A stretch of 64,000 nt of DNA from Metallococcus carri (GCF_011440275.1 NZ_JAAOIV010000013.1:60763-124762); one strand, 5' to 3'. Positions 25,039 through 34,584 are shown, counted from the first letter of the stretch. Numbers and translations are program-made. The notes: generated by a model not told the origin, from the letters alone.

Positions 25039-26574
25039 ATGCAAGTAATCACGTCGCGTGTCGCCGGTATGGCGGCCGCGCTGGTCCTCCTCGCCACGAC
25101 GCTGCTTGGGCTCGCGCCGGTGGCAGCCGCGGCGAGCTCAGCGCCGACGGCGCCTGCGGGTTCGGCGAGCACGCCGGATACCAGCGCGCCGACGGGATCG
25201 CCCAGCGCGGCGAGCGCCGCGCCTTCCGGGCCCGCCGCCGGCCTGCCGAAGGTGCTGCGCGTCGGCACCGAAGGGGTCTACCCGCCGTTCAGCTATCACG
25301 CCGGCGGTCAGCTGACCGGCTTCGACGTGGAGTACATGAAGGCACTGGGGCGAGCACTCGGCATACAGGTGCAGTTCGTCGAGGTCCCCTGGGACTCGAT
25401 GTTCGCCGCCCTCACCTCCGGCCGGATCGATCTGGTCGCCAACGAGGTCACCAAGAATCCGAAGCGCGAGGCGCTCTACGACCTGTCCAGCCCGTATGTC
25501 GACACCACCGGCGTGGTCGTCGTCGCCCAGGACAACAGCACGATCAGGTCGCTCAAGGACATTCGCGGCAAGCGCGCCGGGCAGAACCTCACGAGCAACT
25601 GGGCCGATGTCGCGCGGGCCAATGGCGCCCAGATCATCGGCGTCGACAGCATGGACAAGGCGATCCAGAACCTGCGCCAGGGCAGCGTCGACGTGGTGGT
25701 CAACGACAAGCTCGCCGTGCGCAACTTCATGGCCAGCCAGACCGACCCGGGCGTGAAGATCGTCGCCGAGACGAGCGACCGGTCCGAGTCGGTGCTCGCC
25801 GCGCGCAAGGGCTCGGGTTATCTGCCCGCGCTCAACCGCGGCATCGCCGAACTCAAGAGCGACGGGACCACGACGCGGCTCTACGACAAATACTTCACCG
25901 CCAAGGAGAAGCCGGTCACCGACTGGCAGCTGATCAAGGACAACGCCTGGCCGATGGCGTGGGCGGCGATCACCGTGTCAATCCCGTTGACGCTCATCAG
26001 TTTTGCGCTCGGCCTGCTCATCGCTCTCGGGGTCGCGGTCGCGCGGCTGTCGACCAACCCCGCGCTCTTCGCACCGGCTCGCTTCTTCATCTCGCTGATG
26101 CGCGGCATCCCGGTGCTCGTGTTGCTGCTGCTGATCTACTTCGGTCTGCCGCAGTTCGGCTGGAAGCTCGCGCCGTTCACGGCGGCGGTCATCGGCTTCA
26201 CCCTCAATGTCAGCGGGTATGCCGCCGAGACCATCCGCTCGGCCATCTCCTCGGTGCCCCGTGGCCAGTGGGAGGCGGCCCGCACGATCGGGATGGGCTA
26301 TCGGTCGACGCTGGGGCGGATCGTCCTGCCGCAGGCGGCGCGCACCGCGGTGCCACCCCTGTCCAACATTCTGATCGACCTGCTGAAGAGCACCTCGCTC
26401 GCGTCGTCGATCCTGGTGGTGGAGTTGTTGCGGCAGGCACAGATCGCGGCCGCGCCGACCTTCAAGTTCTTCACCCTCTACGGCCTCGCGGCCATCTACT
26501 ACTGGCTGATCTGTGTCGTGCTGTCCTTCGTGCAGCACCGGGTCGAGCGTCGAGTGAGCAGGTTCGTGGCATGA
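25039..26574 (+). CDS. Polar amino acid ABC transporter, binding protein fused to permease
   Basis: 511 residues in two parts. First, a signal peptide (residues 1-34) and a Ser/Ala/Pro-rich linker, then a family-3 solute-binding domain (about 65-295) with LRVGTEGVYPPFSYH, FDVEYMKALGRAL and DLVANEVTKNPKR. Second, a permease (about 300-511) with WEAARTIGMGYRSTLGRIVL, the EAA loop that docks the ATPase. The usual glnH and glnP are separate genes; fusions of this kind occur in Gram-positive bacteria and tether the binding protein to its channel. Substrate is probably glutamine, glutamate or another polar amino acid. ATGA overlap joins it to the ATPase gene. Confidence 0.88.
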   Translation: MQVITSRVAGMAAALVLLATTLLGLAPVAAAASSAPTAPAGSASTPDTSAPTGSPSAASAAPSGPAAGLPKVLRVGTEGVYPPFSYHAGGQLTGFDVEYMKALGRALGIQVQFVEVPWDSMFAALTSGRIDLVANEVTKNPKREALYDLSSPYVDTTGVVVVAQDNSTIRSLKDIRGKRAGQNLTSNWADVARANGAQIIGVDSMDKAIQNLRQGSVDVVVNDKLAVRNFMASQTDPGVKIVAETSDRSESVLAARKGSGYLPALNRGIAELKSDGTTTRLYDKYFTAKEKPVTDWQLIKDNAWPMAWAAITVSIPLTLISFALGLLIALGVAVARLSTNPALFAPARFFISLMRGIPVLVLLLLIYFGLPQFGWKLAPFTAAVIGFTLNVSGYAAETIRSAISSVPRGQWEAARTIGMGYRSTLGRIVLPQAARTAVPPLSNILIDLLKSTSLASSILVVELLRQAQIAAAPTFKFFTLYGLAAIYYWLICVVLSFVQHRVERRVSRFVA

Positions 26575-27353
26575 GTGAATTGGTCCGCGTCGAGCGCCTC
26601 AAGAAGTCCTTCGGCGAGCACACCGTCCTGCAGGACGTGTCGTTCGCGGTGCCCGAGGGCAGCGTCACGGTGATCCTCGGCCCGTCGGGCTCGGGCAAGA
26701 CGACGCTGCTGCGCTCGCTCAACGGGCTGGAGCTGCCGGACGCCGGCACCGTGCGCGTGAGTGACGCCACGGTCGACTTCGCCGACGTCCACCCCGGCCG
26801 TCGCGGGCGGTTGCCCCGTCCGCAGCGGCAGACGGTGGACCGCCTGACCGCGCAGAGCGGCATGGTCTTCCAGGCTCACAACCTCTTCCCGCATCGCACC
26901 GCTATCGAGAATGTGATCGAGGGACCCGTTGTGGTGCAACGGATTCCGCGTGAGGAGGCGCGCTCGCAGGGCGTGGAACTGCTCGCCAAGGTCGGTCTCG
27001 CCGAGCACGCGGACAAATTCCCCTACCAGCTGTCCGGTGGCCAGCAGCAGCGCGTCGGTATCGCCCGGGCGCTCGCGCTGAAGCCCAAGCTGGTGCTTTT
27101 CGACGAGCCCACCTCAGCGCTCGACCCGGAGCTGGTGGGTGAGGTACTGCGGGTGATCCGCGATCTGGCCACCGAGGGCTGGACAATGGTGATCGTGACG
27201 CACGAGGTGAAGTTCGCCGCTCAGGTCGCCGACCAGGTCCTCTTCATCGACGGCGGTGTCGTGGTCGAGCACGGCACGCCGGGTGAGGTCATCTCCCACC
27301 CTCAGAACGCTCGCACCCAGGACTTCCTGCGCCGCATCCTCGAACCGATCTAG
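26571..27353 (+). CDS. glnQ: Polar amino acid ABC transporter ATP-binding protein
   Basis: 260-residue ATPase of the GlnQ/HisP type that powers the fused permease encoded just upstream. Walker A GPSGSGKTT at residues 37-45, FQAHNLFPHRTAIENVIEGP (Q-loop region), signature LSGGQQQRVGIARAL, Walker B LVLFDEPTSALDPE and the switch His in VTHEVKFA. An unusual Arg-rich insert, HPGRRGRLPRPQRQT, sits at about 74-88. The start is set by the 4-nt overlap with the permease stop. Confidence 0.9.
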   Translation: MSELVRVERLKKSFGEHTVLQDVSFAVPEGSVTVILGPSGSGKTTLLRSLNGLELPDAGTVRVSDATVDFADVHPGRRGRLPRPQRQTVDRLTAQSGMVFQAHNLFPHRTAIENVIEGPVVVQRIPREEARSQGVELLAKVGLAEHADKFPYQLSGGQQQRVGIARALALKPKLVLFDEPTSALDPELVGEVLRVIRDLATEGWTMVIVTHEVKFAAQVADQVLFIDGGVVVEHGTPGEVISHPQNARTQDFLRRILEPI

Positions 27354-27371
27354 ACCCACGCCCCACACTCC

Positions 27372-27620
27372 CGCTGGTTGAGCAAGCGGAGGAGCGAAGC
27401 GGGGGAGCGCGTCGAAACCACTTGAGGTGCAACGGGTTTCGACGCGGACTCGGCTAGCGCCTCGTCCTTGCTCAACCAACGAAAAGCCGCGGGGTTTCGA
27501 CGCGGACTCGGCTAGCGCCTCGTCCTTGCTCAACCAACGAAAAGCCGCGGGGTTTCGACGCGGGCCTCGCAAGCTCGGCCCTCGCTCAACCAGCGAAGGG
27601 GGCGGATTTGCTCAACCGGC
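27372..27620. repeat. GTTTCGACG...CTCAACCAACG repeats, one reversed and three direct
   Basis: A reversed copy (GGTTGAGCAAGCGG to GCGTCGAAACC, 27372-27420) is followed by three direct copies starting near 27435, 27493 and 27551, so the period is 58 bp. The reversed and first direct copies can fold into a long hairpin. It separates two convergent genes and probably serves as a two-way terminator. Same family as 4066-4255. Confidence 0.85.
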
Positions 27621-27628
27621 GGAGGGGG

Positions 27629-28069
27629 TCAGGCCGTATGCCGGGCCAGCCGGCGCATCCCGCTGCTCATCATCACCCGGTGGTTGGCGACGAAGGCCAT
27701 CCGGAAGAACGGTGCCGCCGTCGCCGCACCACGCTTGGTGACCACCGACACCTGGTCGAAGATCAGCCGGGTCCCACCGTCATTGCCCGGCTTCACGTGA
27801 AACTGCGACCAGCCCACCAGGTCGCCGGCGATGTCCGCGCGCAGCCGCCGATCCGATTGATCCACAACGGATTCGGTGAGGATGAGGTCCAACGACAGCG
27901 GCAGGAAGCTGCGGATGAGCACCCGGCCGCGGCGTTCGTCATACCGCTCGATCTCACGGATCTGCGGCCACCAGCGCTGCCAGGTGTCGACATCGCGCAG
28001 GGCGTCGAAGACGCGAGCGGGGGGGCCGGGCAGGTCGTACTCGGAGTGGAAGATGAAGCGGCGGTTCAT
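27629..28069 (-). CDS. SRPBCC family protein
   Basis: 146-residue protein of the START/polyketide-cyclase (SRPBCC) fold, which binds a hydrophobic ligand in a helix-grip pocket. [20 protein letters not shown], then [20 protein letters not shown] near the N-terminus and a beta-strand-rich middle are typical. The ligand is unknown. Its start overlaps the 3' end of the lipid kinase gene by 4 nt, so it is co-transcribed with that gene. Confidence 0.72.
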   Translation of the reverse strand: MNRRFIFHSEYDLPGPPARVFDALRDVDTWQRWWPQIREIERYDERRGRVLIRSFLPLSLDLILTESVVDQSDRRLRADIAGDLVGWSQFHVKPGNDGGTRLIFDQVSVVTKRGAATAAPFFRMAFVANHRVMMSSGMRRLARHTA

Positions 28070-28977
28070 CGCACCCGCACCACCAGGGCGCCCGGGAGCA
28101 CGGTCGCGCGGATCGCCCGGGCCCGCCCGGCGATATCGCCGTCGATTTCGATCATCGCCGCGTCTTCGGTGCGCACGTCGATCGACCGGGCACGCGAGCG
28201 GCTGAGCTGGCGGGAGTCACCGCGCCGCCGCAGCGATGTGTGCGCGATCAGCGGCACCCAGGCCCGCAGGTTGTCGACGCGCAGCGAGACCGCATCGAGC
28301 AGGCCGTCGTCGACCTGGGCGTCCGGCATCAAGGTGATGCCGCCCTGCAACATCCCGCACGAGCCGACGATGACCGCGGTGAGCGGGTCGCGGGAGACCT
28401 CGGTCCCATCGTGGGTCACGGTCATCGGCACGGGCCGGCGCCGCAGATACGCGCGGCTGGCCATCGGATAGGCCAACCAGCCGATCTTGGTCTTCAAGGA
28501 TTCGTCGGTCGCGGCCAGGATCTCGGCGTCCAGGCCGATCCCGCTCATGACCAGCCCGAACTGCGGCTCCTCATAGAGCCCATCCCCATCGCGGTCGATG
28601 TCGATCTGCATCGCATCGATCTGCCGGGACTGCCCGCTGAGAGCCACCCGCACCGCGTCGGGCACCGAACGGGGCAGGCCGAGATTGCGCGAGAGGAGGT
28701 TGCCGGTGCCGGAGGCGAGCACACCGAGCGGAATCCCGGTGTGCAGCAACGGTGTTGCCACACATCGCACCGTGCCGTCGCCACCCAGGGCGCACACCAT
28801 GTCCACCCCCTCGTCGACGGCGCGCCGGCTCTGGGACACCCCGGGCTCGGCCACCGTCGTCTCCAGGTAGAGCGGTTCGGCCCAGCCGTAACCCCAGAAG
28901 ATCGCCGAGATCTCCTGCTTCACCGCACGCAGATCCCGCACCTTGACGGGGTTGATGACGACGGCACTGCGCTTCAT
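28066..28977 (-). CDS. Diacylglycerol/lipid kinase family protein
   Basis: 303-residue DAGK-catalytic-domain protein that phosphorylates diacylglycerol, sphingoid or a related lipid. The nucleotide site [13 protein letters not shown] lies near residues 62-74 and [20 protein letters not shown] near 80-99; both are diagnostic. The rest matches the YegS/DgkB fold, including [14 protein letters not shown]. No membrane helix. Which lipid it uses cannot be read from sequence. It shares a start region of about 160 bp with the divergent serS gene, and no ribosome binding site is obvious. Confidence 0.83.
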   Translation of the reverse strand: MKRSAVVINPVKVRDLRAVKQEISAIFWGYGWAEPLYLETTVAEPGVSQSRRAVDEGVDMVCALGGDGTVRCVATPLLHTGIPLGVLASGTGNLLSRNLGLPRSVPDAVRVALSGQSRQIDAMQIDIDRDGDGLYEEPQFGLVMSGIGLDAEILAATDESLKTKIGWLAYPMASRAYLRRRPVPMTVTHDGTEVSRDPLTAVIVGSCGMLQGGITLMPDAQVDDGLLDAVSLRVDNLRAWVPLIAHTSLRRRGDSRQLSRSRARSIDVRTEDAAMIEIDGDIAGRARAIRATVLPGALVVRVR

Positions 28978-29125
28978 GGCGTTGCGGAACCTTGGAGGGG
29001 GAACGGGGGTGCGACCGTCCGCAAGCTATCGCAGGCGGCGGTCCAGCGGCCGCCCAAGCGGGTCATGGTGACCGACACGACAGGGGCGAGACGAAACCGG
29101 AAGGCGAGGCGGGCGGCATACCGAT

Positions 29126-29131
29126 TAGCCT
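29126..29131 (+). promoter_or_regulatory. -10 box of a leaderless promoter (serS)
   Basis: TAGCCT, 8 nt, then GTG at 29140. I see no T-box leader. Confidence 0.45.
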
Positions 29132-29139
29132 TGGCGACC

Positions 29140-30450
29140 GTGATCGACATCAAACTGCTGCGGGACAACCCCGAGATCGTGCGCGCCAGCCAGCGCGCCC
29201 GCGGGGCGGACGAGAGCCTGGTCGACCAGGTCCTGGACGCCGACGAGAAGCGGCGCTCGTCGCTGCAGCAGTTCGAGCAACTGCGCTCGCAGCAGAAGAC
29301 GGTGAGCAAGGAGGTCGGCGCGGCGATGGGCCGGCTCAGCAAGGCCAAGAAGGCCGGCGAGGACACCGCCGCGCTGGAGGTCGAGGCCGAGGCGGCCCGC
29401 ACCAGGGCGGGCGATCTCGCCGCCGAGGTGAAGCGCCTTGAAGCGGCCGCCGACACCGAGGGGCAGCGCTACGACACCCTGCTGCGCGCGCTCGACAATG
29501 TCATCATCGACGGCGTGCCCGCCGGCGGCGAGGACGACTTCGACACCCTCGAAACCGTCGGCACCCCAAGGGAATTCGACTTCGAGCCGCTCGACCACCT
29601 CGCGCTCGGGGAGAAGCTCGGCGCGATCGACATGGAGCGCGGCGCCAAGGTCAGCGGCTCGCGGTTCTACTACCTGCGCGGTGCGGGGGCGCGGCTGTCG
29701 ACCGCGTTGATGGCCTTCGCGCAGAGCATCGCGGCCGAGGAGGGTTTCACCCCGCTCGTCGTGCCGACCCTCGTGAGCGCGGCGACGATGGGTGGCACCG
29801 GCTATCTCGACGCGCATGACGACGTCTACCACCTGGCCGACGACGACCTCTATCTCACCGGCACGAGCGAGGTGGCGCTCGCCGGTTATCACACCGACGA
29901 GATCATCGACCTGGCCGACGGGCCGTTGCGCTACACCGCGACCTCGACCTGTTATCGGCGCGAGGCGGGGTCCTACGGCAAGGACACCCGCGGGATCTTC
30001 CGGGTGCACCAGTTCACCAAGACCGAGATGTTCGTCTTCTGCCGGCCGGAAGAGGCCGTCGCCGAACACCAGAACCTGCTGCGGATCGAGCGGCGGCTGC
30101 TGGACGCGCTTGAGCTGCCCTACCGGGTGATCGACGTGGCCGCGGGCGACCTCGGTGGCTCGGCCGCGCGCAAATTCGACTGCGAAGCGTGGGTGCCCAC
30201 GCAGGGCAAGTACCGCGAGCTCACCTCGACCTCGAATTGCACGACCTATCAGGCCCGCCGGCTCGGCATCCGCTATCGCACGGACGAAGGTCGCACCGAC
30301 TATGTCGCGACGCTCAACGGCACGATGCTCACCGACACCCGCCCGATCGTCGCGCTGCTCGAAAACAACCAGCAGCCAGACGGATCCGTGCGGGTGCCCG
30401 CGGCGCTGCAGCCGTTCATCGGCACCGAGGTGCTCCAGCCCGTCGGCTGA
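29140..30450 (+). CDS. serS: Seryl-tRNA synthetase
   Basis: 436-residue class II aminoacyl-tRNA synthetase that charges tRNA-Ser. The first 110 residues form the long coiled-coil arm that grips the tRNA's variable arm ([20 protein letters not shown] and following). Motif 2 reads [20 protein letters not shown], motif 3 is near the C-terminus. [20 protein letters not shown] is a serine-enzyme signature. The open frame extends far upstream, but homology starts at [14 protein letters not shown], so GTG 29140 is the start. Confidence 0.95.
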   Translation: MIDIKLLRDNPEIVRASQRARGADESLVDQVLDADEKRRSSLQQFEQLRSQQKTVSKEVGAAMGRLSKAKKAGEDTAALEVEAEAARTRAGDLAAEVKRLEAAADTEGQRYDTLLRALDNVIIDGVPAGGEDDFDTLETVGTPREFDFEPLDHLALGEKLGAIDMERGAKVSGSRFYYLRGAGARLSTALMAFAQSIAAEEGFTPLVVPTLVSAATMGGTGYLDAHDDVYHLADDDLYLTGTSEVALAGYHTDEIIDLADGPLRYTATSTCYRREAGSYGKDTRGIFRVHQFTKTEMFVFCRPEEAVAEHQNLLRIERRLLDALELPYRVIDVAAGDLGGSAARKFDCEAWVPTQGKYRELTSTSNCTTYQARRLGIRYRTDEGRTDYVATLNGTMLTDTRPIVALLENNQQPDGSVRVPAALQPFIGTEVLQPVG

Positions 30451-30525
30451 TCTCGTCCGCCTCGCGCGCTACCGTCGAACGCAGACACGCGCACCCCGCG
30501 CGCGTGAGCGTCACCAGGAGGGGAC

Positions 30526-31729
30526 ATGAGCAACAACGGTGGATGGGACTCCGACCCCTCGGAGCAGCCCACCCGCGCCGCGCCGATCGTGCCCGACCCC
30601 CGTCAGGGCTCCGCGTCCGGCGAGCGTGCCGGCGAGCGCGCCGACGAGCGTGCCGGCGCCCGTCCGGGTCAGGACGATCGCGGGCAGCAGACCCAGCCCT
30701 ATCAGGGCCGCCCGGGCGGACCGTCCGGTCCGAATCAGCCGTATGGCGGTGCGCCGGGTGACCAGCCCGGCCACGGCGGCCCATCGTCTGGCGCACAGCC
30801 CGGCCACGGTGGCCAGCCGTATGGCGGGCAGCCGGGCTCTGCGGGTCAGCCTGGGCGCCCCGCCTACCCCGGTCACGGTTGGCCCCGCCCAGCCTGGGCC
30901 TGGCGCTGGGCAGCAGTCGGCATACGGCCACAGCGGCCCTCAGGGTTACGGCCAGCCGCAGCAATCCGGCTATGGCCAGGGCGGTCAGACCTACGGTCAG
31001 CCCGGTTACGCCCAGGGTGGTCAGCCGCAGCAGCCCGGCTACGGGCAAGGTGGTCAGCCCTACGGTCAGTCCAGCGGCGGTTACGGACAGCCGGCGCACC
31101 AGTCCTACGGGCAGGGCGCCCCGGCATACGGCCAGGGCCAACCGGGTTATGGCGGACAGCCGGGTTATGCCGGACAGCCTTATGGCACAAGCGGATCCAC
31201 CCGTCCGCCGCTCAGCAGTGGCGCCAAGATGATCGGCTGGATCCTCGCCCTGCTGTCGCTGCTGGCAATCGGCGCGACCTTCGGCACGTGGGCCAAAGTG
31301 GATGCATCGGCGCCGGGCATCGGCAGCTATTCCGCCTCGGTCAACGGTTGGGGCAGCGAGTCCACGAACGCACCCCAGGGCGAGTCCAGCTCCTCACCGG
31401 ACGACGGGTCGAAGCCCGCGCACGACGGCATCCTCGTGGCGATCCTGGCGCTGATCGCCCTCGTCGCCGGGGTGCTGCGCGGGCTGGGCAAGCTGCCCCG
31501 GCCGATGGCGATCCTCGCCGCGGTGATGGGGATCTTCATCTTCGTCATCGGCATCGTCGATTGGGCCGACGTGCGGGACAAGGCCGGTCAGCTGAAGGAC
31601 CAGATGGGCGGGGACATGCCGCCCGGCGCCTCGCTGTCGATGGGCGCCGGCTGGGGCCTGTGGGCGGTGCTGCTCCTCGGCCTGGCGATCGCCGCCGCCG
31701 GCATCGCCGGGGCCGTCAAAGCCCGCTGA
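30526..31729 (+). pseudogene. Gly/Gln-rich membrane protein, single frameshift
   Basis: AGGAGGGG precedes the ATG at 30526. The first frame encodes a long disordered N-terminus rich in Gln, Gly, Pro and Tyr (PYGG and GQPG repeats) up to about 30880. From there the same style of sequence continues only in the next frame ([19 protein letters not shown] and on), followed by four hydrophobic helices ending at 31729. Removing one C from CCCC at 30883-30886 restores one open frame of about 400 codons. So this is either one gene with a sequencing error or a true frameshift in a homopolymer. A similar low-complexity N-terminus precedes the DUF4282 gene at 46725. Confidence 0.75.
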
Positions 31730-31745
31730 AGCAGCACACGCCTCA

Positions 31746-31778
31746 TCCGCCCCGTCTGCCCTGCGCGGACGGGGCGGA
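31746..31778 (+). terminator. Hairpin after the Gly/Gln-rich protein gene
   Basis: TCCGCCCCGTC (31746-31756) pairs with GACGGGGCGGA (31768-31778), an 11-bp perfect stem with an 11-nt loop, 17 nt after the stop. No T-run follows, as usual in actinobacteria. Confidence 0.6.
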
Positions 31779-31787
31779 CCGCTGGCC

Positions 31788-31793
31788 TAGTGT
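31788..31793 (+). promoter_or_regulatory. -10 box of a leaderless promoter (HAD hydrolase)
   Basis: TAGTGT, 6 nt, then GTG at 31800. Confidence 0.5.
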
Positions 31794-31799
31794 GGCCGC

Positions 31800-32591
31800 G
31801 TGACGAAACTGCTGGTCGCCCTCGACATCGACGGCACGACCATCCACCACGACGGCCACCTGTCCGACCGGGTGCGCGCGGCCGTCCAGGCGGCTCGGGA
31901 CGCCGGTCACCAGATCGTCATCGCCACGGGACGTTCGGTGCTGGGCACGCTGCCGGTGTGTGCCGAGCTCGGTCTCACCGACGGGTATGCCGTGTGCTCC
32001 AACGGCGCAGTGACCCTGGCACTGGATCCGACTGTGCCCCAGGGCTATCGGATCGAGGACGTGGTGACCTTCGACCCCCGACCGGTGCTGGCTCGGTTGC
32101 GCAATGCGTGGGACGACGGGCTCGTGGCGGTCGAGGTGCTCGGCTCGCATTACAAGATCAGCGCGCCCTTCCCCGAGGGTGAACTGCCCGGGCCGACCGA
32201 GGTGGTGTCCTGGGAAGAGCTCGGCACGGAACCGACGACCCGGCTGACCTTCCGGTCGCCGACCGGCACGGCCGACGATTTCGTCGAACTCGCCGAAGGG
32301 CTCGGCCTGCACGGCATGAACTATGCGGTGGGCTTCACCGCCTGGATGGACATCAACCCCGATGGCATCTCCAAGGCCTCCGCGCTGGAGCAGATCCGCG
32401 CTCGGCTCGGGGTGCCGATCGAGAATGTCGTGGCCGTCGGCGACCATCGCAATGACGTGCAGATGCTGCAGTGGGCCGGTCGAGGCGTCGCGATGGGTCA
32501 GGCGCCCGAGGAGGTCAAGGCCGTCGCCGACGAAGTCACGGCGCCGGTCGAGGAGGACGGCCTCGCGCTCGTGCTCGAGGGGTTGGTGTGA
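31800..32591 (+). CDS. Cof-type HAD-IIB family hydrolase
   Basis: 263-residue phosphatase of the haloacid dehalogenase superfamily with a type IIB cap. Catalytic Asp9 and Asp11 lie in VALDIDGTT, Thr/Ser motif IATGRS near 43, and the Mg2+-binding VAVGDHRNDVQML near 215. Such enzymes dephosphorylate sugar phosphates, nucleotides or vitamin B6 phosphates; the substrate is unknown here. It overlaps the next gene by 4 nt (GTGA). Confidence 0.87.
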   Translation: MTKLLVALDIDGTTIHHDGHLSDRVRAAVQAARDAGHQIVIATGRSVLGTLPVCAELGLTDGYAVCSNGAVTLALDPTVPQGYRIEDVVTFDPRPVLARLRNAWDDGLVAVEVLGSHYKISAPFPEGELPGPTEVVSWEELGTEPTTRLTFRSPTGTADDFVELAEGLGLHGMNYAVGFTAWMDINPDGISKASALEQIRARLGVPIENVVAVGDHRNDVQMLQWAGRGVAMGQAPEEVKAVADEVTAPVEEDGLALVLEGLV

Positions 32592-33394
32592 CCGACCTGC
32601 TCATCACCTCCGCCTCCAACCCGCGGCTCAAGCAGCTGATCTCGTTGCGGCGCAGGCGGATTCGCGACGCCGAGCGGCTCACCCTCGTCGAGGGGTATGA
32701 CGAGCTGCGGCTCGCGCTCGATGCAGGCCTGCGGCCGCACACCCTCTTCCACTGCCCGGAGCTGACCGACGGATCGGCGGCCGCCGCCGAGTTGGTGGAG
32801 GCCGTGCGGTCGCGTGGCGTCGAGACCGTGCGGCTGTCGCGGCCGGCCTTCGAGAAGGTCGCCTATCGCGAGGGCGCCGACGGCTTCCTCGCGGTGGCGC
32901 CGGCAGTCGAGGACCGGCTGGACGCCTTGCAGTTGCCGGCCAACCCTTTGGTGCTGCTCACCGAGGCGGTCGAGAAGCCGGGCAACCTCGGGGCGATGCT
33001 GCGCACCGCCGATGCGGTGGGCGTCGACGCGGTCATCGCGGCCGACCCGGTCACCGACTGGGGCAATCCTAATGTGGTGCGTGGTTCCAAGGGCACGGTG
33101 TTTTCGGTGCCGGTCGCTTCGGCCAGCACGACCGAGGCGCTCGATCGGTTGCGCGCTCTCGGTGTCCGGGTGGTCGCCACCACCCCCGACACGGACACTC
33201 TGCACACGTCATACGACTGGACCGGACCGGTGGCGATCGCGGTCGGCACCGAGAAATACGGGCTGACCGACGAGCTGCTCGCCCGGGCCGACGCGCGGGT
33301 GCGGATCCCGATGGTCGGGCGGGCGAACTCCCTCAATGTCGCGACTTCCGCGGCCGTCGTGCTGTATGAGGCGATGCGGCAGCGAACCCGCTAG
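32588..33394 (+). CDS. TrmH/SpoU family RNA 2'-O-methyltransferase
   Basis: 268-residue SPOUT methyltransferase that uses S-adenosylmethionine to methylate ribose in rRNA or tRNA. An N-terminal substrate-binding domain (about 1-100) is followed by the trefoil-knot domain with EKPGNLGAMLRTADAVGVD, VGTEKYGLTDELL and SLNVATSAAVVLYEA, the three SpoU motifs. Target base unknown. Its GTG start overlaps the HAD gene stop. Confidence 0.88.
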   Translation: MTDLLITSASNPRLKQLISLRRRRIRDAERLTLVEGYDELRLALDAGLRPHTLFHCPELTDGSAAAAELVEAVRSRGVETVRLSRPAFEKVAYREGADGFLAVAPAVEDRLDALQLPANPLVLLTEAVEKPGNLGAMLRTADAVGVDAVIAADPVTDWGNPNVVRGSKGTVFSVPVASASTTEALDRLRALGVRVVATTPDTDTLHTSYDWTGPVAIAVGTEKYGLTDELLARADARVRIPMVGRANSLNVATSAAVVLYEAMRQRTR

Positions 33395-33444
33395 CGATGG
33401 CCCCCGATGTCCTCCGGCGGGCGCGACGGTGGCAGGATCGGGTC

Positions 33445-34098
33445 ATGCGAGTTGACCATGTGGTGTACGCCGCCGAATCGGACGGCGTGGAGCTCACTGC
33501 CAAGCGCTTGGGGGAGCAGCTGGGGGTCGAGCCGGGGGACAGCGGTGTGCATCCGCGCTTCGGCACCCGCAATGTTGTGATTCCGCTGGCGGAGCACAGG
33601 TTCGTGGAAGTGGTGGAGGTCCTGGACCACCCCGCCTCCGACAAGGCAGCGTTCGGCCAGGCCGTGCGCGCCCGCTCTGCGGCCGGTGGCGGCTGGCTCG
33701 GCTGGGTCGTCGAAGTCGACGACATGGCCGGTGCCGAGCGTGCCCTCGGCCGTCCCGCCGCGCCCGGCAACCGGCACCGCCCGGACGGCACCGAGCTCAC
33801 CTGGCGACAGCTGGGGGTCAAGGGCCTGATGGCCGACCCGCAGGTGCCGTTCTTCATCGAGTGGGGTGACGGCGAGCCGCATCCCTCACAGATCGGCCAG
33901 TCCACGGCGAAATTGCGCGGTATGGCGATCGCCGGCTCACCGGACCGGGTGCGCGAGTGGCTCGGACTCACCGGCGAGCCCGGCGTGGACCGGGACGAAT
34001 GGGAGCCGGACATCGAGTTCACCTTCGCCGCGCCGCATGGCACGCCGGGGGTGCTGTCGGTGAGCTTCGAAACGCCGAGCGGCGTCGTCACCATCTGA
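33445..34098 (+). CDS. VOC/glyoxalase-like domain protein
   Basis: 217 residues of the glyoxalase-like superfamily (vicinal oxygen chelate fold). It starts MRVDHVVYAAESDGVE, has HPRFGTRNVVIPLAEHRFVEVVE, and a second half with PFFIEWGDGEPHPS. I prefer ATG 33445 over an in-frame upstream start (33397) because family homology begins at RVDHVVYA. Substrate unknown. The gene runs into the 21-bp repeat array right after its stop. Confidence 0.7.
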   Translation: MRVDHVVYAAESDGVELTAKRLGEQLGVEPGDSGVHPRFGTRNVVIPLAEHRFVEVVEVLDHPASDKAAFGQAVRARSAAGGGWLGWVVEVDDMAGAERALGRPAAPGNRHRPDGTELTWRQLGVKGLMADPQVPFFIEWGDGEPHPSQIGQSTAKLRGMAIAGSPDRVREWLGLTGEPGVDRDEWEPDIEFTFAAPHGTPGVLSVSFETPSGVVTI

Positions 34099-34101
34099 CC
34101 C

Positions 34102-34371
34102 CGCGAAACGTCACTTAAGCCTCGCGAAACGTCGCTAGTGCCTCGCGAAACGTCACTCAAGTCTCGCGAAACGTCACTTGAGTCTCGCGAAACGTCACTA
34201 GTGCCTCGCGAAACGTCACTAGTGCCTCGCGAAACGTCACTTGAGTCTCGCGAAACGTCACTCAAGTCTCGCGAGCCGTCACTCCCGAATCTCGAGTGAC
34301 GCTCGCGAGGATTTACTGACGTTTCGGGCGTTTTTACTGACGTTTCGCGAGGATCTACTGACGTTTCGCGG
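34102..34371. repeat. 21-bp tandem array, nine direct and four reversed units
   Basis: CGCGAAACGTCAC recurs at 34102, 34123, 34144, 34165, 34186, 34207, 34228, 34249 and 34270, exactly 21 bp apart. The reverse complement (TACTGACGTTTCG) follows at 34314, 34335 and 34356, with a degenerate one near 34293. The two blocks face each other between convergent genes. The last reversed unit encodes the end of copZ, including its stop codon. Confidence 0.9.
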
Positions 34372-34570
34372 AGTAGCCGGCCTCGTCGACGGCAGCGAGC
34401 ACGGCGGCCTCGTCGAGCGGTGCGTCACTGGTGATCGTCACCGGCGAGTCGCCGCCGGCCACCAAGTCCACCGAGACATCGGTGACGCCCGGCACCTCCT
34501 GCAGTTCCTCGGTGACCGACGCGACGCAGTGGCCGCACGTCATACCGCTCACGATGATCTGGGTCTGCAT
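34355..34570 (-). CDS. copZ: CopZ-type copper chaperone (HMA domain)
   Basis: 71-residue heavy-metal-associated domain. MTCGHC at residues 10-15 holds the two Cys that bind Cu(I). The fold is complete (VSGMTCGHCVASVTEELQEV, then GVTDVSVDL). It carries copper to an exporter or to the CsoR sensor, whose gene lies just upstream on the same strand. No copper ATPase is in the window. The last codons and the TAG lie inside a 21-bp repeat unit, so the repeat array has replaced or supplied the original gene end. Confidence 0.88.
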   Translation of the reverse strand: MQTQIIVSGMTCGHCVASVTEELQEVPGVTDVSVDLVAGGDSPVTITSDAPLDEAAVLAAVDEAGYSAKRQ

Positions 34571-34584
34571 GTGGAACGTCCTTT

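Noticed and set aside
28978..29139. T-box leader for serS
   Set aside because: No specifier stem or T-box sequence; a leaderless promoter explains the start.
33333..34265. Long minus-strand open frame with SDVSRGT/SDVSRDS heptads
   Set aside because: It is only the 21-bp array read as protein plus the antisense of the VOC gene; no start signal and no family.
34102..34371. CRISPR array
   Set aside because: Units are contiguous 21-bp repeats without unique spacers, and no cas genes are present. The 52-64 bp arrays fail for the same reason.
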